Assembly (NCBI GenBank): GCA_013115145.1
Contig: JAAPAO010000115.1
Span: 1-64,000, forward strand
Source of the DNA: Perkinsus chesapeaki
Taxonomy: Eukaryota > Perkinsozoa > Perkinsida > Perkinsidae
DNA length: 64,000 bases
Reading direction: 5' to 3'
A program made the translations under genes and the position numbers. Numbering within the stretch: the first letter of the stretch is position 1; each line of letters begins with the position of its first letter. This document shows, piece by piece, positions 54,611 through 64,000 of the stretch. The notes beneath the pieces are model-generated. The model saw only the letters and a list, made by a program, of their open reading frames with translations. It was not told the DNA's origin and made no database searches.

Positions 54611-55852
54611 AGTTAGTTATAGTTACCCACCATGATAGTCACGTTCATTATAGCATCCCCCTGTTGGTCTGTCAAATATGTGCCTTCATATGCCGAGCAC
54701 GAATTATCCTTTTCTTGATGATCCATCAATCTAGGATATGACCTCAGGGGGTCCATTCAATACCCATTGGGTATTACCCAATTATTTTGATAAGCTACAA
54801 GTTTTCTATAATACGTTTTTGTGTTAGCTATGTTGAGTGAGAGGTAAATTGTTGATGATTTCATCATCATCATCATCATCATGGTGAGCTCCGTAAGCTC
54901 ACGGCTGATGAGTCATCCGCATTTTAAATGTGCTATGTGATAGCTGATGCTTCACTGATAACTCAGTATAATCATTCACCGGTGATAATGACGAACCGTC
55001 TGCATCCTACCGCGCCACATTCAAAATGTGTCTGCGTGTCCTCCTTAAGCCCTCAAACGAATGGATCGAACTTTAAGGACGGTTTAGGCTACAGATCTTA
55101 CGGAGCTTCAATAGTCTGTCAAGACCGTACCATGGCAGGCAATTTCAGTAGTAGCGTTCACTGCACGAACCAATTTACAGGGCGACATGCAACCTGCATT
55201 TCAGGGTCACTCGCAGCCGACATCAGGCTGCCGACTCAGGAGCAACGAGACAGGCCGTTACAAGATAAAACGGCATGAGGCGATATTCATTTGCATTCCA
55301 CTGTAGAGTTATACATTAATTCCTGTGACAAAGTTGTTGTCACAGGAGCTAATGTGTCATGTCACGATCGAGCATCATCCCCTTAGTTGCCTCAATATTA
55401 GCAAGTCTCGTCGCTGTCCTAGTGAGCTCGCTTAAGCCCGTGAGTTCTCTTCGCTCTCCGATGATCTCCTTTTCTATTTCATATCTCCTTTATGGAAGCT
55501 ATCCTCGTCTTGATCTGTCACGCTGTGTGTTTTTATGTTCATGAGTATTCCAGGTGAATATTCCAGCAAAAAACTGATGAAAACGCGACCTCTAGGCAGG
55601 GGCTCAGCCAGGCGTATAAATGTACGTCTTTAGGCGTACAGAGCAATAGTAGGTTAACCCGCGAGTCCTGGCTGGGGGTAGATGGCTTTCGAATTGAGAT
55701 ACCCCGTTCCGCCTTCCAAAGTGCAGTGCGCTAACGCCGAGCCGGAACAAGCTGTGCATCCCCCTCCCAACCACTGTTGTGTCGCACAATATATCATGTG
55801 TAGCGTAAATAGCGAAATGAAGTCCACATCCCAAATAAGAATCATGGTCTTA

Positions 55853-56052
55853 GTGATCATTTGTACGAGGCTGTCCCTGGTATGGAGGCAGATAATATAT
55901 ATGGATTCGAGGCACTTAAGGGAATTACATCATATAGAAAGATTGATGAAAGACAATTGATAGGGAATCTTATGAAAAAGCGATCTCTTCACTGTGGAAA
56001 AGCTTCGGATCAAATTCAAAGCATATTAGGAATGCGTGTTCCGCATTTGTAA
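55853..56052 (+). CDS. Orphan ORF fragment
   Basis: Open frame reading YEAVPGMEADNIYGFEALKG and ending LGMRVPHL at 56052. It has no ATG near its start; a signal-like stretch MKSTSQIRIMVLVII ending at 55861 is in another frame. It looks protein-like and may be the 3' part of a broken secreted-protein gene. Confidence 0.3.
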
Positions 56053-56441
56053 TAGGTGTCTTGTAGAGATTGTCCCAGAGACGATGCGTCACCCCAAAAT
56101 CTATTCCGTCCCGGCTCCATTGAATGGAGATAACAGCACTTAATTCCCACGCCCTGATAGTTAACGCTGATGAACCACTAAGTAACGAACTGCTGTCAGC
56201 GAGCCTGGATTATCATGTACACCTCGGATCGGTGATGACGTGACTTAACACCTGCCCAAAGCGACAAGACAGGCTAAGGTGCACAGACAGTGATGTCGCT
56301 GCTTCAAAGGAGCACATTGCTTTGGAAAGCGCGCGGTCACCGTAGGCTCCACGGTGTGGTGGTGCAAACCTGGGTCGTTCTGAGAAATACGTGAATAGAG
56401 TGGATACTCAGTGTATAGCCGTTTTAAATCCTTGATTATCC

Positions 56442-57554
56442 ATGCTCGATTACAGGCTAATGATTACTGCCATTTATTCGGCAAGCATGAGCAGTATGGT
56501 GTATCCGGTATGCAGTCAGATATCTTTGCCTTTCAGCGATAATAAAGTGGCTGGGATGGCCTTCGATGGTCAGCCATTGGACTTATATCTCGACTCGGGC
56601 CAGAGTGGAACTTATGTTATATATAAGGAGTTTTATGAGAAGACCTATGGTAGATGTCCGCCCAAGACGTGCTATACTTGCATCAAAAAGTGCCATCCCT
56701 ACAGTGAGAAAAAGTTCATCTTAAAGTTTGATGATGGCAGTGCAATCACAACTGTCCATCATTATGGTGTTGTAGAACTCGCAGGTCATAAGCTAGAGAT
56801 GGAATTCGGAGTTATTATAGGATGGTCTCCAAGTCCGAAGTTCCCGACTGAGAGACCTCTGAACTACTTGGGGCTTGAATACCATCGTGTTGCATCTGGT
56901 GAGAACATTATGATACAGCTGTTCCTGAAGAAGATTATATCCGAGAAAAGGGTATCGATATGTGTATCTAGCGATGCTAAAACCTTCACTGGTGAGGTTA
57001 TACTCGGCGCATTCAAAGAGAAGCAGTGTCCAACCACCTCCCCCAAAATAGTGCTTCCGGTAAAATCATCCGGATACTTCGATACGGCACTCCTGTCACT
57101 TGGCTTGGTGAGTCCCAAAGGCAAATCTTCCATAAAGCATTTGCCCGATGGTATAGCGGTCTATGATACAGGAACATATTGCATTGTTCTACCTGAGCCA
57201 TACTTCGAGTTTGTATTGAATACGATTACCCAAATTGTCAAGCAAGCTTCAGGCCTGGACGTTCGAGTTGAAATAAAAGATGGTTTATGGTACATTGAAC
57301 AGAGAGGATATGACTACCTTCCTAGGCTGGCATTTGTCGTCGGTGATCCCGAGAACCACAGAACTATATATATCCCGCCCAGGCACTATACGAAGGACTG
57401 TGATGGCACTTGGTGTATTCTTCTACTACTACAGCACAACTTCGCCGAAATACTACTTGGTCGTCCAGTTTTTACGACTTACTTTTCTTCATTCGTAGAA
57501 AATAAGGAAGGTCAGAGAACGGCAACATTAGCTACTTACAACAGAGGTGAATAG
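56442..57554 (+). CDS. Pepsin-like aspartic protease (family A1)
   Basis: Intronless, 370 residues, starting at an ATG with a hydrophobic N-terminus (MITAIYSASMSSMVYPV) that can act as signal peptide. Both active-site aspartates are present: Asp51 in LYLDSGQSGTYV and Asp242 in AVYDTGTYCIVLP. The first loop is DSG instead of the more usual DTG. The flap tyrosine region is less clear. The domain ends with EILLGRPVFTTYF, matching the pepsin pattern ILGD.F...Y. Cysteine-rich loop at residues 70-85 (RCPPKTCYTC..KC). No long propeptide is visible before the first motif. Likely secreted or in a vacuole. Confidence 0.88.
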   Translation: MLDYRLMITAIYSASMSSMVYPVCSQISLPFSDNKVAGMAFDGQPLDLYLDSGQSGTYVIYKEFYEKTYGRCPPKTCYTCIKKCHPYSEKKFILKFDDGSAITTVHHYGVVELAGHKLEMEFGVIIGWSPSPKFPTERPLNYLGLEYHRVASGENIMIQLFLKKIISEKRVSICVSSDAKTFTGEVILGAFKEKQCPTTSPKIVLPVKSSGYFDTALLSLGLVSPKGKSSIKHLPDGIAVYDTGTYCIVLPEPYFEFVLNTITQIVKQASGLDVRVEIKDGLWYIEQRGYDYLPRLAFVVGDPENHRTIYIPPRHYTKDCDGTWCILLLLQHNFAEILLGRPVFTTYFSSFVENKEGQRTATLATYNRGE

Positions 57555-57723
57555 TAATGATCAAATATCATCCATGTTTTCAGTCATTTTTATTGGCTTT
57601 GTCATGAGACAGCGTTGGGTTATAAATTCAACTTGTCATACGACCTGTGGTTACACGCAAAAGCAATTTTTATCCGTCTAACGAAACTACTCTGGAGGTC
57701 GCAAACAAAAACCTCGACAACTT

Positions 57724-57724
57724 C

Positions 57725-57755
<31 letters not shown>
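57724..57755. repeat. CAA microsatellite
   Basis: Uninterrupted run of CAA triplets, about ten units. Confidence 0.95.
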
Positions 57756-58468
57756 TTCGGCGTGATTATTGTCTGTCGCAGTAGAAATACTGCAAGCCGG
57801 CCACTACTGTATACCAGGACCTTCTGCTCTGACGATGATGTGTAACTTTAACCTGGCCGTACTGTATGGTCGTCCATACACTCCCTATCTGGTGCGCTGT
57901 TAATGACAGCCTGTTATATGGAGCTTTGAGAGAGAATAGTATTCTCGGAATACTATTAGTTAACATTCCAAGATCATCCGGCATTGCACCTCCGACAAAC
58001 TCTCTGATAGCTTTTCTGGGCCATCTTGACTCAGTGGTGGAGCACATTCTCGAAGCTATCATCAATCGTGTTTCCGATTTATAACTTCGATAACGTAATA
58101 ACATAATATAACAATGGGAGTATGTTTGACAGGTACACTCATAAGGCTTCAGAGGAGCTGACACAGAGATCAAACCGAGCGACTAATCATTTATAACGGC
58201 GATCGAATGTGAACTATTGGGAGGTTTCCGATGAGAACCCACTCGCCGTTCGGTAAGTAATAGTCAGTACTATTTATCTAGACGAGCAATCAAGTAACTG
58301 GTACATTTGAGAGTTGGTACTCAGAGTTGTCGTGGATAATCCATGTAGGACCTCACCTAGAGCGTAAGAGCATTGCTCTAGACGACTGATGTCGCCTGAA
58401 ATTCGCCATTTACCTGGGACGGTTCCGGTTGAGCACGACTAGCTAAACAAACGATTAGTAGCAATTTG

Positions 58469-58521
58469 CTTGAACGGTGAACCTTAATTTGCTACTAGCA
58501 AATGAAGGTTTACCGTTCAAG
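58469..58521. repeat. Inverted repeat with 17-bp arms
   Basis: Arms CTTGAACGGTGAACCTT and AAGGTTTACCGTTCAAG pair with one mismatch. The 19-base spacer itself contains TTTGCTACTAGCAAA, a palindrome. The nested structure could be a tiny mobile element end or a binding site. Confidence 0.8.
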
Positions 58522-59279
58522 TCATCAAAAGGCCTTCAAAACTGTTCAGGTTTACATGTAATAGTTGCATCGAATAAGCTCAACTGGGCTAATTAGGGCA
58601 CTATTCAACCAATGTTGACTGATTCAGCAAGGTTAATAAGTTAGAGTCGAAACGTGATCATTGTTCAAAATTGAGTCGATGCCATGTCATTCAAAAGTCT
58701 GATACTATTACACCATTACTTCCACTAACAATGATAATCTTTACTCATGTGTATATATGTTCTTCAGTGTGTTCGATCTTGGTATTCCAAAATGAAAAAC
58801 AACTTAATAATTTCATCAACTTTGGGACTAGAACATGAAACTTTCGATGTCATGAAAGGATGGTACGTCCTAAGCATTAGAAAACATTTCATGTCTATTG
58901 TCATAATCGATCACGAACCGTTTACATAGTTAGGGCGAGCAAGATCTTTTACACCTCTGCGCGCTGTCCAGTATGCGTATCCAGTGGATACTGTCCAATT
59001 CGCTCTGCGCACATACATGTATTAAGATGAACCATTCCTCCTACCGAATCAGCTGAATTCTCGTACAGAATCTGGTCAATGACCGCTGAAAGTGCGCTTG
59101 GCACTTCCAGAGAGGGAAAAAAGCCAATGAAGTTCCACAACACGCACTGAGGCTGTCATCGGGCAACTCAAGCACGAAATACGCTCTTCACTCGAGAGGC
59201 CCCAAGAGTCTCGAAGCCACAGCATGGCTGAGCGGTGTCAATGACGAGCCGTATCGGGTAAAATAGGTGATTCCGTGGA

Positions 59280-59620
59280 TGTTGCGTTTGTCTTCTCTCG
59301 CATTCTTATTCTATTTTTCAACAGATCGACGAATAGTTGGATAACTCAAACTGATAAAACGCAACCTTATTGTGTTTTGTCATCAACCACTGCAGCATTG
59401 GCATGTTGGACATCTCAAAACCAAGTGGCTTCCGCGGCCGATCGCTTTCGCCGTTTTTTCTTTTTCTTTTTTTCATTTGAATCAACTCCCTCTTCAATCG
59501 CCACATCAACAGACGCGTCCTCTTCACCACCGAACCAGCTACCATACCAGTTCGAGATCTGAAATCCACTTGCTTTCGTTCAATAGTTCGTTGGGGGTGG
59601 GACGAATGCATGGAGTGCAA
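59280..59620 (-). pseudogene. Fragment related to 46.4-46.7 kb
   Basis: Minus strand shows GSWFGGEEDASVDVAIEEG followed by a lysine and arginine run (EKKKKKKRRKRS), similar to 46580-46670. The frame is not closed by a start and lies just beyond the 3' end of the large gene. Weakly supported. Confidence 0.3.
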
Positions 59621-59706
59621 CGGGAGTGCTTATGCAGGTATCGAGAGATTTTCCTATAACTCCGAACGGCTTAAATCAGGCTGAGCCACACATTTAGAGG
59701 AAAACC

Positions 59707-62700
59707 TTAATCGAACTTCCTTTGGAGCACCTCTACCGACTCTATCGCATCGATAAGTACGAGGACCCCGAGGAATATTAATCCTGTTGCCCAAGTCAAT
59801 ATTCCGACTCTGCTCGATTCATTTGCAGAATAATACTGCCGCAGTAACTATACGATACTTTCACTGATGAACTTCGAAGATTTGACGAGAAGATGGAAAG
59901 GACTTTTTGCCGACGTTTTGATTTGACAATGTCCATGAATGGGCAAGACCGACTTACTTTCCCTCCCCAAGTGCTGTCATATTTCTCCATCGCAGCTTTA
60001 TTGGCCATTTCAAGATTCAATTTCTCTTCTTCGGCTTCCCGCCTGACCTGTTGGAGCACTTCCTCCTTTCGACCTACTCGGCCAAAATGCAATTGAAATC
60101 ATATCTTAGCGGAGCGAAGCCTACCGAGGAACATTGCCTCATCCATGGCTGCTTTCTTCGCCAGCAATTGGGCTTTCATCTGATCGAACAGTTTAAATAA
60201 GGTGAATATTAAATCAATTAATTTCGGGGCAATTTCCACAATTCCATTCTGGGTTTTTCGCCCGTCAGTTCAGCTGAATGAGACCTCCGGCGAGAGAGGC
60301 GTACCTCTACATCGATAATGTCTCAGCCAGTTGGAGCGAAGGCCAGAATTGATCACGAATCCTCAAACGTGTCAGGTTTTTAAGATCCTATCCTACGGTA
60401 ACTCGACTTACAAATTCTACGACCGGAACGACTGAGAAGGCCATACAACGACAGCTCGGAAACGACATCGGCTTTTAGCGTTCATTCGCATTTAACGAGA
60501 TTCCAACGTGCCATATGATAGTCGTCAACCGGCTTACCGGATGCATCCCCATTTTAATATTCTCTCTCGTCTTCTTCTTCCATAAGGCTTGGAACTGGAC
60601 ACCTTTGGTTTGCTTCAACTGCAACGCTGCATACTTCTGAGCAGCACTCCTGGCCGACTCTGGACTCTCGCCCGACGCTGTCAATTTCTAAACAAAAAAA
60701 GCTCCACAACACATGCAGGTTTGACGAGATCCATCACAGTTCGACAAGCTGCTCTGCACACATTTGAATATCTTCACCAAGCATTATCCCATCGAACCCA
60801 AGTCCTACCGCCCCCACTTACTGCCGCATATTTCTCAGTCAGGGCCTCAAAATGCTTCCGGAAGGTCTCCCGGGCCCTTTGCTCCGATCGATAGTGAACT
60901 TCACATTCATCAAACGCAGCTCCAATGTCGATGCACTCCCCCCCTTTTCGGAACTTCACATTTTTAACTTTGTCCTTTATCGATCCAAACAGTTGTGTTA
61001 AAACCTAAGCAGTGCGAAAGATACTCCACCATACTCCGATAACCGAGGGATCATCAGAGATTCTGCTGATTGTTATTATAAGCCTCTTACGACCACATTT
61101 TAATTTAGAGGGGTCTCCAAGAAAAGCGTTGAGGAACTGCAAGATTGCAAGATTTCAAGACCTACTGGTGTCATTTCCTTCGGCATCCGTCCTCCGACAT
61201 TCTTATTAGCCCTAACTCCAAACCACCGTGTGCCCTAAGAACCCAAGTCCCAGGTTCGATCCCGGCCTCCCGCATTTTGATCATACCTCCACTGATCCCA
61301 ATTTCTGCTTCACCATCACCAACAATGCCACACTAGGATTCCCATTATCTTCGCAAATCTTCGTTCCACCGATTTCCGCGCCAAAACTTTTCGGTTTAGT
61401 TGTTAAACCGGCAAGATCAATCCCATACCTAAAATGCCCTAGCCGGGATTCGAACCCACGACCACTTACCCCTTCGGATAAAATCCAATACTTCTGAAGT
61501 GCCTCAATTTATATTGCTAATAAATAACAACTGTAATCGATCATCCGGGCGAGCGCTTTCTTACATCCGAGCACGTAGCCGACACCACGAGACCCTTCAC
61601 TTTGTCCGGCAATCGATGCAGTTCGACGCTCAAGATTGATAAGCTTGACTTTGGTAAAACTTTCAATCGGATGGCCGACTTGTATAATTGTGGATCCACT
61701 TTATTCACTTTTCCCTGAAGACATGAAAATTTCTCAAATCTCCATGGAGCTCCTCCTCCTCCTGATGATGATGGTGGTGGCGACTCAGAATCCGACATTT
61801 CTCAATGTGGATTTATTCTGCTTATTTATGGAAAATACTTTCAGTGTAACTTTCACTTTATTCAGTGTTTATTCTCGTCAAAGTTATCATACACTCAAAG
61901 ATAGAGCATGCCAAACACCACCGTTTATTATTCACCAAAGCGTATTTGATCAAACACTATTACCAGTACAGTTCGAGCCTATACAACCGACGGGCAGTTT
62001 ATTAAATACCAGTATCGGTATCGACCCAGGCATCTGCCGCGGACAAGGACGGGAAACCATCGGAATTTCAGCTAATATTGCATCGCTGAAACCTGAACTC
62101 GCCACGTTGCATGTTTCATGCATCTCGGAAATCTTATGATGAATTTATTGAACTCAAACAGCGGACATGCCCGAAAATCGGCATCGCTCCGCCCCCCCAC
62201 TCACGATTGCTTTTCCACTGCCATCATAGGCCTCGCAGTTCAGCGTCACGGCGGCCGGCACAGGTCTTCCTAATTCATCCTCTTTATCCCCCCGACCGAT
62301 TGGCCAATACTTAAGATGGATGTCAACCTGATGAAAGCGAATAGAGCTCGATGATCCGGTCAGATTGAGGAGTCGAAGATGTTCCCCATGTCACAAATGC
62401 AACCACAGTAAAGAGGGCAATGAAGATTCCCGTGGGGGAATTTCACCAAGTCGGATTTGGCAAATCCCTGCCGCCTTTTACGTTCCACAAATATCTACCG
62501 AGAAACGCAGACATCTCGTGAAAAGCGTTTTTTCAGCACGAGCAAGACCTGCATGATCCCACACGAAACCCAATCGGATCCGAGAAGGGCCAAGAAGAAA
62601 ATTGACACGCTCAGGAAGAAATGTGAGCCCGTGAATGCTGAAAACCGAGCATTTTTCAAGTGTGTAATTCATTCCCATTCAACCTCACCTGCCGCTTCTT

Positions 62701-64000
62701 GGCATCCAATCTCGGCCCGGTGAAAACGTCCAAGGTGTCCGCTGGTAGCCCGAAGTATCTTGAGGTTGACCTTGCACTTTTCAACCCCGAAAGATACTCT
62801 ACTTACGCCATTGTATCTCCTACTAGCTTATCGACTATACCAACTTCATCATCAACAATTTGCAACTCTGAAGAGCCCTCGGCAATACTGTGCCTACATT
62901 TAGCGCGCGCCCCGCTGATCGATTTGGCATCCCACCAGTGGCTTACTCAGACAGGACAGGCTTTCTTCCCTCACCGGGCTGATCCCAACTAACCTTCGCG
63001 TAGCTGAGTAGCAAGCTATCATAATCGATCACGTGATCGATTATTCTTACCCTGGTCCTTTGAACACTCTATACCCTTCTTCGTTCCCTTGCAGATCAGC
63101 AAAGCCAACAACTTCACCGGGTTCTGTCGGAACTGATAGAAAAACCGTGAACTCGTAAAAGAAAAATTTTACGAGTTTTACGTAAATTAGCAGGAGCCTC
63201 TCAGCCTCCCCGAGAACAGTACTCATATAATTATCGACTTCAGATTTACCAGGGAGAATAATTAAAAAATTTTGACGGAAATTTTTGCCAAAAATTCCTC
63301 TCCATGGCAAATTTTCGGCACTTAACTGAAGAAGCCCGAACTATAGTAGATTCGATGCCCCTCTTCTCACCCGGCAAATCCTCTTCATCAGAATTCTTGC
63401 CAGGTTCAAAAAACCCAACCCGCGGACGAACGCGCGCGTGCACGTAGACATTGTGACATGTCAACTTGGAGCGCTCGTTGGAATCAAGTCCGAATCTGGA
63501 AAGATACTTCTGTCATATATTGCCCAGTGCGATGTTGTACAATTTCAGGCCTTCCTCAAGAGCTTGCTCCGCCATTTTACCGGTCGCTCGAACCTAACCG
63601 CAAAACAACTGGACTTGTGGGCGGTGCTGGTGATATATGTTTACATTCAGCGACTCATAACGATTGGCAAGTGACTGCTAAAGTACGGCCAAATGAAGAT
63701 TGAGCACCTCAGGAAAGTATCTTTACGTAAAAAAAATTTATGCAGTTTTCATACCTGCCGTATCAATCGTAATCAAGGCAGGAATTCGCCACGAATTAAA
63801 TCTTGAAACCTATTCGTCAGATTTTTGGGGTATCCTTTTCATAGCCCAATTTTGCACAATCGATTTACTAGTATAAATTTTGGGAAAATTTTCCCAAATT
63901 TTCCCAGATTTTCCCAAATTTTCCGGAATATTTTTTTTTCTTACCGCTTCCTCCGCCTTCCCAATAATTCTCTGAATGACGCCATCCTCACCTTGGAACC
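59707..64000 (-). CDS. Multi-exon coiled-coil protein with C-terminal membrane segment (5' end outside window)
   Basis: 3' part of a long gene. Exons read, from the right edge: FQGEDGVIQRIIGKAEEA; FLSVPTEPGEVVGFADLQGN; DDEVGIVDKLVGDTMA; YFGLPADTLDVFTGPRLD; PVPAAVTLNCEAYDGSGKAI; PQLYKSAIRLKVLPKSS; then charged helices (AFDECEVHYRSEQRARETF, SARSAAQKYAALQLKQTKG, LLAKKAAMDEAMFLGRKEEV, VRREAEEEKLNLEMANKAA). The last exon holds a membrane helix (ILTWATGLIFLGVLVLI) and stops at 59707. The helices suggest a BAR-like or other coiled coil ahead of a tail anchor, but I do not recognise the family. Introns are 34-52 nt and several carry repeat motifs. Exon order in 61.8-62.9 kb is uncertain. Confidence 0.6.
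60074..60124 (-). other. Intron, GCGGAGCGAAGCG family (antisense)
   Basis: 51-nt intron GTAGGCTTCGCTCCGCTAAG..GAGTAG, the motif in reverse complement. Removal joins MDEAMFLG|RKEEVLQQV. Confidence 0.8.
61235..61286 (-). other. Intron, tRNA T-arm-like family (antisense)
   Basis: 52-nt intron GTATGATC..GGTTCTTAG with GCCGGGATCGAACCTGGG, resembling the RPC3 intron at 23411-23453. Confidence 0.7.
61429..61469 (-). other. Intron, tRNA T-arm-like family
   Basis: 41-nt intron GTAAGTGGTCGTGGG..GGGCATTTTAG containing GGGTTCGAATCCCGGC. Nearly the whole intron is the repeat. Confidence 0.75.
61531..61564 (-). other. 34-nt intron, twin of 22598-22631
   Basis: GTAAGA..GATTACAG with core GCGCTCGCCCGGATGATCGA; same length as the RPC3 twin and one mismatch in the 20-base core. 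Confidence 0.8.
63016..63050 (-). other. 35-nt intron made of a palindrome
   Basis: GTAAGAATAATCGATC..GATTATGATAG. The centre AATCGATCACGTGATCGATT is a perfect palindrome, so almost the whole intron is self-complementary. Confidence 0.75.
63152..63175. repeat. Hairpin
   Basis: 9-bp arms CTCGTAAAA and TTTTACGAG with a 6-base A-rich loop, apparently inside an intron of the large gene. Confidence 0.7.
63875..63924. repeat. AAATTTTCCC short tandem repeats
   Basis: Four to five imperfect copies of AAATTTTCCC, the first as its reverse complement GGGAAAATTT, in an AT-rich intron. Confidence 0.75.

Larger units (their letters stand above)
45948..58991. repeat. Cluster of short perfect palindromes
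   Basis: Palindromes with arms of 8 bp or more around one central base lie at 46691-46707, 49126-49142, 50345-50361, 51205-51223, 51270-51286, 51736-51754, 52130-52148, 52334-52350, 53349-53369, 54382-54408 and 54759-54775. Those with loops of 3-5 bases lie at 45948-45971, 48806-48824, 55321-55347 and 57935-57957. Arms of 7 bp occur at 50532-50546, 51043-51059, 51422-51436, 52094-52108, 53781-53795, 54884-54902 and 58977-58991. Confidence 0.85.

Noticed and set aside
1-64000. CRISPR array, phage or bacterial operon features
   Set aside because: No regularly spaced direct repeats and no prokaryotic gene arrangement; spliceosomal introns show that the DNA is eukaryotic nuclear.

Overview
This is nuclear DNA of a unicellular eukaryote with many very short spliceosomal introns (34 to about 60 nt). 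The mix is an HslU-type mitochondrial protease ATPase, tandem secreted subtilisins, small secreted proteins and conserved housekeeping genes. I infer an alveolate protist, most likely Perkinsus. That is a judgement from style and content, not from a marker gene.

Layout. 1-1 kb: 5' end of a dynamin-like gene leaving the left edge. 2-5.2 kb: a 333-bp inverted repeat (2221-2553 / 4823-5155) bracketing a small secreted gene and a gene relic. 5-18 kb: four paralogous propeller-like proteins, a POT-family peptide transporter, and a tandemly duplicated two-gene module (a gamma-glutamylcyclotransferase-like gene plus a small secreted protein). 18.1 kb: tRNA-Ser(GCU). 18.8-21.9 kb: two tandem secreted subtilisins. 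22-41.2 kb: a dense minus-strand housekeeping block: RNA polymerase III subunit RPC3, a TMCO4/DUF726 protein, an unknown gene, the WD40 splicing factor PLRG1 (a 2.4-kb intron holds a secreted-protein gene on the other strand), an unknown gene and ribosomal protein uL3. 41.5-45.1 kb: divergent 15-exon HslU. 45-59 kb: gene-poor, with small cysteine-rich secreted peptides (one intact, two broken), another small secreted protein, an aspartic protease, tandem repeats and many short perfect palindromes. 59.7-64 kb: 3' part of a multi-exon coiled-coil gene with a C-terminal membrane segment, running off the right edge.

The strongest unexplained signal is in the introns. Unrelated genes (RPC3, TMCO4, HslU, the 60-kb gene, the uL3 leader) carry introns sharing a few internal motifs: GCGGAGCGAAGCG, AATTTCGTGGCGCG, a tRNA T-arm-like GGTTCGAATCCC, and a GCGCTCGCCC..GATCGATTA block. 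Three of these families occur in both orientations, and many junctions are fixed by protein homology. This looks like multiplication of introner-like elements, one family resembling tRNA 3' halves. A second unexplained signal is the excess of perfect palindromes with a single central base between 46 and 55 kb.

Limits: no database search was possible. Exon lists for HslU, PLRG1 and both GGCT-like genes were traced by eye, and each sums to a whole number of codons. RPC3, TMCO4 and the 60-kb gene are only partly resolved.
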